DNA of 64,000 bases, taken from positions 62,001 to 126,000 of the forward strand of contig JBCCGR010000007.1 of assembly GCA_039029195.1 (NCBI GenBank), given 5' to 3'. The position numbers and the translations under genes are program-made. This document shows positions 43,385 to 52,069 of this stretch, in pieces. The stretch is from JBCCGR01 sp039029195. GTDB taxonomy: Bacteria > Pseudomonadota > Alphaproteobacteria > Rhizobiales > Rhizobiaceae. Positions within the stretch are counted from its first letter, which is position 1, and the number at the start of each line of letters is the position of its first letter. The notes beneath the pieces were generated by a model that was not told the DNA's origin, did no database searches, and worked only from the letters and a program-made list of their open reading frames with translations.

Positions 43385-44503
43385 ATGTCCATCTTTAAAA
43401 AACTGACCAACGGCGTGGCAGCAGTCGCCATAGGCGCCGCGGTCTACACGGTGCCAATGGCAGTCAATGCTGCTGAAGTCACAATCCGTGTTCAGTCTGT
43501 GATTTCAGCCAAGGCTGACGAAGTCACAATGCTGAAAAACTTTGCAGCCGATGTTCTGGCGCTGACGGCAAACGATCCGGTAAAAATCGAAGTGTTGCCT
43601 GCCGGCGCCGTGGTCGGTGTTCGCGAAACGCTGGACGCCGTTGACAAGGGCCTTGTGGAAGGTGGCTTCGCCTGGACCCACTATTGGTCAGGCAAGCACC
43701 CAGCGGCTGCCCTGTTCGGTTCTCCACCAGCCGGTGGCGGCATTGGCATGGATAACCTGGCCTTTCTGTCCTGGTTCCAGTTCGCTGGTGGTAAAGAGCT
43801 CTATGATGAGCTTTGGAAGGAAATGGGCGTCAACGTCAAAGGCTTCATGCTGCAGCCTGTTGGCCCGGAAGCACTGGGCTGGTTCAAAGAGCCAATCGCG
43901 TCCATGGATGATTTCCGCAAATACCGTTTCCGCACACCTCCGGGTATCCCTGGTCAGGCCTACAAGGACATCGGTGTTGCTTCGGTCGCCATGGGTGGTG
44001 GTGACATTCTGCCAGCACTTGAAAAAGGCACAATCGATGCGGCTGAATGGTGCTGCCCGAAGCCTGACAGCGTGTTTGGTTTCCAGAAAGTCCTGAAGCA
44101 CTACTACCTTCAGGGTCTTCATCAGGTCGTCGTGAACGCAGACCTTTACATCAACGGTGATGTCTACAACGGCCTGACGGACCATCAGAAAAAGGCACTG
44201 GAAGTTGCTGCAAACGCATCTCTGTCCAAAGCCATGTCCTACCGTATTTATGAAAACGGTAAGGCACTGAAGGATCTGACCGAAAACCACGGCGTTATCC
44301 TGCACGATACGCCTGCTGACTACTTCCCGGCCTACATGAATGCCGCAAAGGCTCTGCTTGAAAAGAATGCTGCTGAAAACGCGTTCTTCAAGAAAGTCTA
44401 CGACAGTCAGAAAGAATTTGCTGCAATCGCAGTTCCATTCTGGGCTGGTGCTCAGGCATCCAACGCCGCTCTTGGCAAGGCATATGCCGACAGCCTGAAG
44501 TAA
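43385..44503 (+). CDS. TRAP transporter substrate-binding protein (DctP family)
   Basis: A 372-residue periplasmic receptor. The signal peptide (FKKLTNGVAAVAIGAAVYTV) is cleaved after VNA or similar. The DctP core is seen in PLA-type motifs: FRKYRFRTPPGIPGQAYKDI, with the ligand-clamping Arg, and GTIDAAEWCCPKPDSVFGF in the second lobe. GGGAGG seven bases before the ATG indicates strong translation. A strong terminator follows, so the receptor is probably made in excess over the permease, as usual. The ligand is an organic anion; sulfonated alcohol is proposed from neighbours. Confidence 0.92.
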   Translation: MSIFKKLTNGVAAVAIGAAVYTVPMAVNAAEVTIRVQSVISAKADEVTMLKNFAADVLALTANDPVKIEVLPAGAVVGVRETLDAVDKGLVEGGFAWTHYWSGKHPAAALFGSPPAGGGIGMDNLAFLSWFQFAGGKELYDELWKEMGVNVKGFMLQPVGPEALGWFKEPIASMDDFRKYRFRTPPGIPGQAYKDIGVASVAMGGGDILPALEKGTIDAAEWCCPKPDSVFGFQKVLKHYYLQGLHQVVVNADLYINGDVYNGLTDHQKKALEVAANASLSKAMSYRIYENGKALKDLTENHGVILHDTPADYFPAYMNAAKALLEKNAAENAFFKKVYDSQKEFAAIAVPFWAGAQASNAALGKAYADSLK

Positions 44504-44516
44504 GCGACAATCGTTG

Positions 44517-44557
44517 CTGGCGGGGCGAGATAATCGCTCCGCCAGTACTCCTTTTTT
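44517..44557 (+). terminator. Intrinsic terminator/attenuator after the TRAP receptor gene
   Basis: CTGGCGGGGCGA (44517-44528) pairs with TCGCTCCGCCAG (44534-44545) in a 12-base stem with one G-U pair and a five-base loop, followed by six T residues (44552-44557). It lies 13 bases after the receptor stop. Partial termination would set a receptor-to-permease ratio well above one. Confidence 0.9.
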
Positions 44558-44642
44558 GCTGTTCTGCAATTGCATGTGAAGATGCCATTCCAAAACAACA
44601 AAGCCTGCCCACAATTTGGCGGCACCTCGGGGAGAGGCCGAT

Positions 44643-46979
44643 ATGGCTGAGGACGTAAATCCAGGCGAACTGGACATCACAGACGAGTTGATTGCGGAGC
44701 GTCGGGCTGAAAAACCCGGTGAAACGCCGGAGTCCATGACGCCATGGCAACGCCCGATCACGGCGTTCATTGATGTTCTGAACTCGTGGGCTGGCCGCAT
44801 CATCTGTGTCGCGTTAGTGCCGCTGATTTTCGTCATGGTGTTCGAGGTCACCTCGCGCACGCTGTTCGGAACGCTTGTTGGCTGGGGCATGGCCGACACG
44901 GCCCGCGCGATTGGACTGGGCCCAACCCTTTGGGCTTACGACATTTCCCGCATGGTTGGCGGAGCCATCTTCATGGCTGCGGCCGGTTATGCGCTGCTTG
45001 TTGGTGTGCACATCCGGGCGGATTTCCTCTATCGAAGCTGGACGCCGAAGACGCAGGCCACAGTGGATGCTACGCTCTACCTGCTCTTCTATTTCCCGGC
45101 GATGCTGTTCTTCCTCTGGACAGCAGCAGACTTCTGGAACGACGCATTCCAACGCAATGAAACCACAATGGACACCACTTGGGCGCCCATTCTGTGGCCT
45201 GCGCGTTTGGCCATGCCGGTGGGTGCGTTGCTTCTGTTGCTTCAAGGCATCGCCGAGCTGTTCCGCGCCTTTGATCAAATGGGCAAGGAACGTGAACGCA
45301 AGTTCGTTCGCCTGCTCCCGCTTTACCTCATCATCGTCGCAATGATCTTTGCAGCAACTTTCTTCCCGAAAGTTGTTCCATTCGATGACTGGTGGGACGC
45401 GATTGCCGGCGGTTCCGGCTTGTTCAACTTCTCCAAGCCGACCATTGGTCTGTTCATGCTGGCAGCGATGCTGTTTTCGATCTTTGTCGGCTTTCCAATC
45501 TCCTTCACGCTGATTTTCCTGGCCTTCACTTTTGGGGCCTGGGGGGCTGGCAGCGCGGTCACCTTCTTCCTGATGACCCTGCAGGTAAACTCCACCATGC
45601 TCGATGATCAGCTGGTGGCCGTGCCGCTGTTTATCCTCATGGGCATCGTGATGGAGCAGGCGGGGCTGATGGAACGCCTGTTCAACGCGGTCCAGTTGAT
45701 GGCGTCGCGTGTGCGTGGTGCACTTTTCATTGCTGTATTGATCGTCTCCACCATCTTCGCCGCCGCCACCGGGATCGTTGGCGCGTCGGTAACGATCCTC
45801 GGTATTATGGCCGCCCGCACAATGAACAAATCGGGCTACGATGTACGCCTTGCCGCCGGAACCATCACCGCGGGCGGCACACTCGGCATTCTCATTCCGC
45901 CCTCCATCATGCTGATTGTGATGGGACCTGTGCTGGAGATTCCCGTTACGGATCTTTTCCGTGCGGCCATCATTCCCGGCATTCTGCTTGCTGTTCTCTA
46001 TCTCATCTATGCACTCGGCCGTTGTTTCCTCAATCCGAACCTTGGACCGATCCTGCCTGAAGACGAACAACCAGAAACATCGCCGTTCTATATCGTTGAA
46101 GTGCTGCTGGTGTTGCTGGGTCTGATCATTCTCGGCTGGCTGATCGTGGCTGGTGCGTCGGGTCAGCTCGCAGTGTTCCCGCTGGCAGGACTGCTTGCAC
46201 CCATTGCCTGGGTTGGTGCGATGGTGGGAATCTATAAATGGACCCGCTCCAACAAGCCTGGCGGATTTTACTTCTCGGAACTCTGGTACGAGTTTTTCAT
46301 GGGATTGGTGCCGCCAACGGTACTCATTGCCTTCGCTCTTGGTTCAATTCTCGCTGGCTGGGCGACGCCCGCTGAAGCATCGGCCTGTGGCGCGTTTGGA
46401 GCGATTCTCTTGTCGCTTGCCTATCGCAGGCTCACCTTCGCCAAATTCTACGACGCGCTGATCAAGACGCTTGAAATCACCGTGCTGATCATGTTCCTGG
46501 TCGCTGCGTCCAACTTCTTTGGCGCCGTGTTCTCGAACCTTGGAACGCCGAAATTCCTGACCGAACTGCTGCTGTCGTTTGACCTGTCGGTCGGGGCCAT
46601 GCTCATTCTTGTCATGGCGCTGGTGTTCCTGCTTGGCTGGCCGCTGGAATGGGTGCCGATTGTCCTCATCATCGTGCCCATACTTGTGCCGCTTCTGGTG
46701 GAGTTGAATGTCAATCTCACCTGGTTCGCGATCCTTGTGGCAGTGAACTTGCAGACTGCCTGGCTGTCGCCTCCGGTCGCGTTGTCCGCCTACTTCCTCA
46801 AGGGCGTGGTGCCGGAATGGGATCTCAAGGATATCTATTTCGGCATGATGCAGTTCATGGTCATTCAGGTGATTGGACTGGCGCTGATTTTCATCTTCCC
46901 CGGCTTTGTGTTGTGGCTGCCGGATTATCTGTCAGCAAACGGCGCGCAGCCATTCTTCTCCTATGTGGGCTGGAAATAA
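44643..46979 (+). CDS. TRAP transporter fused permease (DctQM)
   Basis: A 778-residue membrane protein from ATG 44643, which has GGGGAGAGG just upstream. Residues 1-65 are cytosolic and acidic; about 70-230 form the four-helix DctQ part (LNSWAGRIICVALVPLIFVM, PILWPARLAMPVGALLLLLQ), and about 245-778 form the DctM part with TGIVGASVTILGIMAARTM and GGTLGILIPPSIMLIVMGP. The EWVPIVLIIVPILVPLLVEL block is typical of DctM. It imports the ligand of the preceding receptor using the sodium gradient. It is followed by an HpsN-like dehydrogenase. Confidence 0.92.
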   Translation: MAEDVNPGELDITDELIAERRAEKPGETPESMTPWQRPITAFIDVLNSWAGRIICVALVPLIFVMVFEVTSRTLFGTLVGWGMADTARAIGLGPTLWAYDISRMVGGAIFMAAAGYALLVGVHIRADFLYRSWTPKTQATVDATLYLLFYFPAMLFFLWTAADFWNDAFQRNETTMDTTWAPILWPARLAMPVGALLLLLQGIAELFRAFDQMGKERERKFVRLLPLYLIIVAMIFAATFFPKVVPFDDWWDAIAGGSGLFNFSKPTIGLFMLAAMLFSIFVGFPISFTLIFLAFTFGAWGAGSAVTFFLMTLQVNSTMLDDQLVAVPLFILMGIVMEQAGLMERLFNAVQLMASRVRGALFIAVLIVSTIFAAATGIVGASVTILGIMAARTMNKSGYDVRLAAGTITAGGTLGILIPPSIMLIVMGPVLEIPVTDLFRAAIIPGILLAVLYLIYALGRCFLNPNLGPILPEDEQPETSPFYIVEVLLVLLGLIILGWLIVAGASGQLAVFPLAGLLAPIAWVGAMVGIYKWTRSNKPGGFYFSELWYEFFMGLVPPTVLIAFALGSILAGWATPAEASACGAFGAILLSLAYRRLTFAKFYDALIKTLEITVLIMFLVAASNFFGAVFSNLGTPKFLTELLLSFDLSVGAMLILVMALVFLLGWPLEWVPIVLIIVPILVPLLVELNVNLTWFAILVAVNLQTAWLSPPVALSAYFLKGVVPEWDLKDIYFGMMQFMVIQVIGLALIFIFPGFVLWLPDYLSANGAQPFFSYVGWK

Positions 46980-46997
46980 CGTTCGGACATAACACAA

Positions 46998-48302
46998 ATG
47001 GCAATCAACTACCTCAAAAAAGCTTCCAAAACTGCCGCAACCGGCGAGGACGAAACCCGCGCCATCGTCGCCGACATGCTCGCCCAAATTGAGGAGGGTG
47101 GCGAGGAGGTCGCGCTGTCCTACTCGGAGAAACTTGACAAGTTCACGGGCAATGCACTGGTCAGTGAGGAGGAAATCGAAGCAGCGGCCTCAAAGGTGCC
47201 CCAGCGCCTGAAAGACGATATCCAATTCGCCTACGAGCGCGTGCGAAAGTTCGCCGAAGCGCAGAAGGCATCGATCCAGGAATTTGAAACGGAATTATCG
47301 CCCGGTCTGTGGGCGGGCCAAAAGCTGATCCCGATCGACACGGCAGGCTGCTACGTGCCCGGAGGCCGTTATGCGCATGTTGCATCTGCCATTATGAGCG
47401 TCGGCACGGCAAAGGTCGCCGGTGTGGGAAGTGTTGTGGCCTGTTCAGCTCCAAAACCGGGCGAGGGGGTTAACCCTGCGATCCTCTACACTATGAACCT
47501 TTGCGGCGCTGACCACATATTGGCAATGGGCGGGGTGCAAGGCATTGCCGCGATGGCGTTCGGTCTTTTCACCGGAAAGAAAGCCCGAATTCTGGTGGGT
47601 CCCGGCAACCGATTTGTGGCGGAAGCCAAACGTATGCTCTTTGGCCGGGTGGGGATTGATCTATTCGCCGGTCCAACCGAGATTGGCATCATTGCCGACG
47701 AAACCGCCGATCCCGATATGGTTGCGGAAGATCTGGTTTCGCAGGCGGAGCATGGTTTTGATTCCCCGGCATGGCTCTTCACCACCAGCGAAAAACTGGG
47801 TCGCGATGTGATGGATCGGATGGACGGTTTCATCAGCACATTGCCTGAAATCCAGCGGGAAGCAGCAACCGCCGCATGGCGCGACTACGGAGAAGTGATC
47901 CTGTGCGGTACACGAGAAGAAGCGGCTGAGGTGTCAGACGAATATGCTTCTGAACATCTGGAACTCCATACTTCGGAAGACGAATGGTATGTGGACAATC
48001 TGAAGTGCTACGGTTCTTTGTTTATTGGTGAGGAAACAACTGTTTCCTTCGGGGATAAATGTTCGGGTACGAACCACATTCTGCCAACCAAAGGTGCTGC
48101 GCACTATACCGGCGGTCTTTCCGTGCATAAGTTTATGAAGGTTGTCACCACACAACGCATGACGCAGGAAGCCAACCGCTCCGTTGCTCAGGCCGCGGCA
48201 CGCATATCCCGTCTAGAGGGAATGGAGGGCCACGCCCGCGCGGGCGACGCGCGCCTGCGCAAGTATTTCCCTGGCGAGAATTTTGATACGGATGCCGTCT
48301 AG
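46998..48302 (+). CDS. HpsN/histidinol dehydrogenase-like NAD-dependent dehydrogenase
   Basis: A 434-residue member of the HisD fold. NAD/zinc motifs are visible: PGGRYAHVASAIMSVGTAKV, GPGNRFVAEAKRMLFGRVGI, LFAGPTEIGIIAD, SQAEHGFDSPAWL and CSGTNHILPTKGAAHYTGG. The zinc-site Gln-His is conserved in SQAEHG and the later His in GTNHILPT. It is not in a his operon and follows TRAP genes directly, as do sulfopropanediol 3-dehydrogenases (HpsN), which oxidise 2,3-dihydroxypropanesulfonate to sulfolactate in two NAD steps. The family assignment is firm; HpsN activity is inferred from context. Start ATG 46998 has only a weak ribosome site. Confidence 0.75.
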   Translation: MAINYLKKASKTAATGEDETRAIVADMLAQIEEGGEEVALSYSEKLDKFTGNALVSEEEIEAAASKVPQRLKDDIQFAYERVRKFAEAQKASIQEFETELSPGLWAGQKLIPIDTAGCYVPGGRYAHVASAIMSVGTAKVAGVGSVVACSAPKPGEGVNPAILYTMNLCGADHILAMGGVQGIAAMAFGLFTGKKARILVGPGNRFVAEAKRMLFGRVGIDLFAGPTEIGIIADETADPDMVAEDLVSQAEHGFDSPAWLFTTSEKLGRDVMDRMDGFISTLPEIQREAATAAWRDYGEVILCGTREEAAEVSDEYASEHLELHTSEDEWYVDNLKCYGSLFIGEETTVSFGDKCSGTNHILPTKGAAHYTGGLSVHKFMKVVTTQRMTQEANRSVAQAAARISRLEGMEGHARAGDARLRKYFPGENFDTDAV

Positions 48303-48332
48303 GTTCGAAAGGCTGGTGCGGGTTGCCCTAGA

Positions 48333-48350
48333 CCCCCGCTGTTGCGGGGG
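48333..48350 (+). repeat. GC-rich hairpin (possible dispersed palindrome)
   Basis: CCCCCGC-TGTT-GCGGGGG is a perfect seven-base stem with a four-base loop, 31 bases after the HpsN-like stop, followed by TGACAA without a T-run. Similar CCCCCGC/GCGGGGG-TGACA palindromes occur in many copies in alphaproteobacterial genomes, so it may be a dispersed repeat rather than a dedicated terminator. Confidence 0.5.
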
Positions 48351-48445
48351 TGACAACGTTGGACTTAACGCAAATTTGTCATTGCCGCTGCGGTGGCGTT
48401 CCAGTGGCTACATTCTGCGTATGTGCGCCACGCGAGGCACCCAAC

Positions 48446-49192
48446 ATGCCTGATCTCTTCACACTTTCCGGCAAGATAGCGCTCGCAACCGGTGGCGGGT
48501 CGGGCATTGGTGAAACCATTGCACTCGCCTTGTCGGATGCCGGCGCTTCTATCATTCTTGTCGGGCGGCGGATGGACCGACTTGAATCAGCGATCGGAAA
48601 TCGCGAGGGCATTTGTGTCACTGCCGATCTGTTTAAGGATGATGCAGTCGACGAGATTGCAGCGGCCTGCAACAAGGCGAACGTCGCTCCCGACATCATC
48701 GTCAATGCGGCGGGGCTTAATCCACGCCTTCACGCGGACGACATAAGCATTGAAGACTGGAACCGAACCATCCATCTCAACCTGTCTGTGCCGTTTTTCC
48801 TCGCGCAAAAATTTGTTCCAGCAATGAAAAGCAAAGGTTGGGGACGGATTATCAACATCGCTTCGCTCCAGTCGGAGCGCGCGTTCACCAACGGAATTGC
48901 GTACGGCGCATCAAAAGGGGGAATAACCCAGCTTACCCGCGCAATGGCCGAAGCCTGGTCGAAAGACGGCATCAACGCAAATGCCATCGCCCCCGGATTT
49001 TTTCCAACGGAGCTCACCGCCGCCGTTTTCGCAGACAATGAACGGGCCGAACGCAATGCGCAACAAACCGCGATCGGTCGCAATGGTGTGCTGGCAGATC
49101 TGGCCGGACCGGCGGTGTTTCTGGCTTCCGAAGCAAGCCGCTACGTGACCGGGCAGGTGCTGTTTGTCGATGGAGGATACACGGCAAAATGA
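48446..49192 (+). CDS. Short-chain dehydrogenase (HpsO-like candidate)
   Basis: A 248-residue classical SDR from the ATG at 48446 with GAGG nine bases upstream; the frame is open earlier but without family-like sequence. The cofactor motif is ATGGGSGIGETIALAL, then NAAGLNPR, and the active site is INIASLQSERAF with YGASK. The C-terminal ASEASRYVTGQVLFVDGG is typical. It overlaps the next gene by four bases (ATGA). In dihydroxypropanesulfonate clusters an SDR (HpsO) and another dehydrogenase (HpsP) handle the 2-hydroxyl stereochemistry; the same function is possible here. Confidence 0.85.
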   Translation: MPDLFTLSGKIALATGGGSGIGETIALALSDAGASIILVGRRMDRLESAIGNREGICVTADLFKDDAVDEIAAACNKANVAPDIIVNAAGLNPRLHADDISIEDWNRTIHLNLSVPFFLAQKFVPAMKSKGWGRIINIASLQSERAFTNGIAYGASKGGITQLTRAMAEAWSKDGINANAIAPGFFPTELTAAVFADNERAERNAQQTAIGRNGVLADLAGPAVFLASEASRYVTGQVLFVDGGYTAK

Positions 49193-50175
49193 GATCGCTC
49201 GTTTACACCGACACTTTGACCGTCGAAATGCGCGACTGGGAAAAGCCATCGCTTGAGGGTGAACTCAGCGTGATCGAGGTTTCCCATTGCGGCATCTGCG
49301 GTTCCGACATGCATGCTTATCATGGGCACGACGCGCGCCGGGTGCCACCGCTCATCCTCGGCCACGAAGTGGCAGGAGTTGCGGTCAACGGTACCTTCAA
49401 AGGCAAGAGGGTTGTTCTCAACCCGCTGATGACCTGCGGCACATGTTGGGCATGTACGTCAGGGCGTGAGCATCTCTGTCCGGACCGTGAACTGATCGGA
49501 ATGCGAATGCCGGGTGGATTTGCTGAGTTCGTTGGCATTCGAGAACGCAACCTAGTTGAGATTCCTGACCATCTTTCCTTTGAAAATGCCGCTCTTGTTG
49601 AACCGTTGGCTGTCTGTGTGCACGCCGTCGATTTGGGCCTAAACGCGCTCCATGAGACAGTCATCGCGCCTGAAGCAAAGGTTCTGGGAGGTGGCGCTAT
49701 TGGATTGCTGACTGCGCTCGTTCTGAGAGCCAGAGGTGTTGTATCGGTCCGAATTGCTGAGAGCAATCCGGTGCGCCGTTCCTTGCTGGAGCGTGTTTGC
49801 GATGCTGAAGTCTACGATCCGGTTGCCCACCCCGCACCACCTAGCAGCGCGGATATTGTCTTCGATTGTGTGGGCTCAGGCATCACCCGTGCAGCTTCGT
49901 CAGATATGATCAAACCGGGTGGCGTAATCGTCCATGTTGGGCTGCAGGACGACCGTCCCGGTCTTGATACCCGCCGGTTGACGCTCCAGGAAGTCACCTT
50001 TCTCGGCACGTACTGCTATGCTCAGGCCGATTTTCGAAATGCTCTGGATCTGCTGATTGCCGGAACAATCACCGGTGATGGTTGGTCCGAAATCCGCCCG
50101 CTGGAAGAGGGCGCGACTTCGTTCCGCGACATACACGAAGGTCGCGCCCCACCCAAGATTATACTGTCTTTATAG
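49189..50175 (+). CDS. Zinc-dependent alcohol dehydrogenase (HpsP-like candidate)
   Basis: A 328-residue medium-chain dehydrogenase. The catalytic zinc ligands are in HCGICGSDMHAY and PLILGHEVAGVA, the structural zinc cysteines are in CGTCWACTSGREHLC, and the NAD motif is VLGGGAIGLLTALVL. The sequence resembles threonine- or sorbitol-type dehydrogenases. Its start overlaps the SDR stop (ATGA), and its last six bases overlap the convergent folD-like gene. Last gene of the rightward IclR-region set. Confidence 0.88.
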   Translation: MRSLVYTDTLTVEMRDWEKPSLEGELSVIEVSHCGICGSDMHAYHGHDARRVPPLILGHEVAGVAVNGTFKGKRVVLNPLMTCGTCWACTSGREHLCPDRELIGMRMPGGFAEFVGIRERNLVEIPDHLSFENAALVEPLAVCVHAVDLGLNALHETVIAPEAKVLGGGAIGLLTALVLRARGVVSVRIAESNPVRRSLLERVCDAEVYDPVAHPAPPSSADIVFDCVGSGITRAASSDMIKPGGVIVHVGLQDDRPGLDTRRLTLQEVTFLGTYCYAQADFRNALDLLIAGTITGDGWSEIRPLEEGATSFRDIHEGRAPPKIILSL

Positions 50176-51048
50176 CCAGCCCGCTGCGATCTGGCGTTGG
50201 TGGGCAACGACGGCATTGCGCATTAAAACGCCAACCGTCACTGGGCCAACACCACCTGGCACCGGCGTGATCCAGCTGGCAATTTCCTTGACCGCGTCCG
50301 TGTCCACGTCACCCACGATTGATACGGTGCCGTCGTCTGCCACCCTCTGGTTGATGCCAATGTCAATCACCGCAGCACCGGGCTTCACCATATCGGCACC
50401 CAGAAAGTGCGGTTTGCCCACCGCCACGATAACAACATCTGCGCGTCGGGAATGCATGGCCACAGATCGGGTCATGTGGTGGCAGACGGTCACCGTCGCG
50501 CCTTCTGCCATCAACAAAAATGCGGCTGGCTTGCCGACAATTTCCGAGTGGCCGACCATCACAACTTCCAGACCTTTGAGATCAAGCCCGGTTTCCTTGA
50601 TCAGTTCGACCGATGCTGCAGCCGTGCATGGCGCAAGAGCAACGTCGTTGTAAACAATGTTGCCAATAGAAGCGGGGTTCATTCCCTCCACATCCTTAAG
50701 TGGATGAATAGCGGATTGCAGGGATCGAACGTTGATATGCTCCGGAACGGGGCGCTGAATAATGATGCCGAGCACGTCCGCATCATCATTCATATCCAGA
50801 ATGCGTTGCTTGCAGGCATCATAGGAAATATTGGCAGGCCAGAATTCCTGGGCAAACGGAAGCCCGGCGCGCTCGGCGGCGCGTGCCTGATTGCGAATGT
50901 AGACGGCAACCTCCGGGATGTCGCCAATGCTGATTGAGACCAGCCGACCGAGCGGCTGACGCGCGCTTGCCTCAGCGGTATAAGCTGACACTTCGTCGAG
51001 TATACGCGCCTGAACGGCTCGCCCATCAAGGAGGCGATTGTCTTTCAC
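50170..51048 (-). CDS. FolD paralogue lacking the cyclohydrolase lysine
   Basis: A 292-residue methylene-THF dehydrogenase/cyclohydrolase family protein. The GTG at 51048 has AGGA eight bases before it. The NAD(P) domain is normal (VVMVGHSEIVGKPAAFLLM, ITPVPGGVGPVTVGVLM). In the substrate site Tyr50 and Gln98 are kept, but Lys54 is Gln (VYIRNQ) and Asp121 is Glu (DVEG). Lys54 is needed for cyclohydrolase activity in this family, so a dehydrogenase-only enzyme, or a changed substrate, is expected. It follows the canonical folD gene by 20 bases and forms the end of the sox-folD operon. Confidence 0.85.
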   Translation of the reverse strand: MKDNRLLDGRAVQARILDEVSAYTAEASARQPLGRLVSISIGDIPEVAVYIRNQARAAERAGLPFAQEFWPANISYDACKQRILDMNDDADVLGIIIQRPVPEHINVRSLQSAIHPLKDVEGMNPASIGNIVYNDVALAPCTAAASVELIKETGLDLKGLEVVMVGHSEIVGKPAAFLLMAEGATVTVCHHMTRSVAMHSRRADVVIVAVGKPHFLGADMVKPGAAVIDIGINQRVADDGTVSIVGDVDTDAVKEIASWITPVPGGVGPVTVGVLMRNAVVAHQRQIAAGWL

Positions 51049-51068
51049 GGTTGTTGTCCTGTGGTGAA

Positions 51069-51971
51069 CTAAGCCGTCAGCCCTTCGGGCTCGGACAGGC
51101 CGTTTGCACGACAACATGCCGTCAGCGTGTTGGCCAGAAGGCAGGCAATGGTCATGGGGCCGACACCACCCGGAACGGGAGTGATTGCGCCAGCTTTTTC
51201 GGCGGCACTCTCAAAGTGTACATCGCCCGCAAGGCGCATTTTGCCCTCGCCACGTTCGGGAGCGGGGATGCGATTGATCCCAACATCAATGACGGTTGCG
51301 CCTTCCTTCACCCAGTCGCCGGTTATCATTTCCGGCCGACCCACTGCCGCAACCAGAATGTCGGCGGCACGGCAGACGTCTTCGATGTCCTTCGTGCGGC
51401 TGTGCGCAATAGTGACGGTGCAGGAGTCCTTCAGCAGTAGATTCGCCATGGGTTTGCCGACAATGTTTGACCGGCCGACCACGACTGCTGATTTGCCGGA
51501 TAGTGATCCCAGATGATCACGCAACATCATAAGGCACCCCAGCGGCGTGCAGGGCACCATGGATTTCTGGCCCGTACCCAGAAGACCCACATTGGAGATG
51601 TGGAAGCCATCCACGTCCTTGGCAGGATCAATTGAATTGATCACCAGATCTTCGTTGAGATGATCGGGCAGGGGCAACTGGCATAGAATACCGTGAACCG
51701 CCGGGTCACTGTTCAACTGATCAATCAGCGCCAGCAGATCGGTTTCTGATACAGAAGCATCGAGTTTGTGCTCGAACGAATTCATGCCTGCTTCGATGGT
51801 TTGCTTGCCTTTGTTGCGAACGTAGACCTGGCTGGCCGGGTCTTCGCCCGCCAGAACAACAGCGAGCCCTGGTGTAATGTCGTGCTCGGCTTTCAGGGTC
51901 GCGACATGTGCCGCCACCTTCTCCCGCACAGTGGCCGCAAAGGCTTTGCCATCGATAATTTTGGCGCTCAT
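51069..51971 (-). CDS. folD: Bifunctional methylene-THF dehydrogenase/methenyl-THF cyclohydrolase
   Basis: A 300-residue canonical FolD that turns 5,10-methylene-THF into 10-formyl-THF with NADP. Catalytic residues are intact: Tyr50 and Lys54 in VYVRNK, Gln98 in CQLPLP and Asp121 in KDVDGFH. The nucleotide domain has VVVGRSNIVGKPMA and PVPGGVGPMTIACLL. It follows soxG by 98 bases in the same direction. It would process methylene-THF made from the demethylated methyl group by the sarcosine-oxidase complex. Confidence 0.93.
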   Translation of the reverse strand: MSAKIIDGKAFAATVREKVAAHVATLKAEHDITPGLAVVLAGEDPASQVYVRNKGKQTIEAGMNSFEHKLDASVSETDLLALIDQLNSDPAVHGILCQLPLPDHLNEDLVINSIDPAKDVDGFHISNVGLLGTGQKSMVPCTPLGCLMMLRDHLGSLSGKSAVVVGRSNIVGKPMANLLLKDSCTVTIAHSRTKDIEDVCRAADILVAAVGRPEMITGDWVKEGATVIDVGINRIPAPERGEGKMRLAGDVHFESAAEKAGAITPVPGGVGPMTIACLLANTLTACCRANGLSEPEGLTA

Positions 51972-52069
51972 ATCAGATCCCTCATTGCTGCCGGCGAACG
52001 CAGCTCAATTCGCAATTTTCTGTTTGGTCGTTTGCACGAGCAATCGTCATTCGTCGATGCAAAAAACGA

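Noticed and set aside
43688..44899. 403-codon open frame on the minus strand across the TRAP receptor gene
   Set aside because: It is antisense to a clear DctP receptor gene with signal peptide and ribosome site, shows no family motif and has the low-complexity look of a reverse frame in GC-rich DNA.
44814..46070. 418-codon minus-strand frame with Asp/His/Arg/Lys-rich product
   Set aside because: It mirrors the membrane segments of the TRAP permease gene; hydrophobic codons read backwards give exactly this charged composition.
46998..48302. Calling this gene hisD (histidine biosynthesis)
   Set aside because: No other his gene is nearby and it follows TRAP genes; an HpsN-like catabolic role is more likely, although only a tree would settle it.
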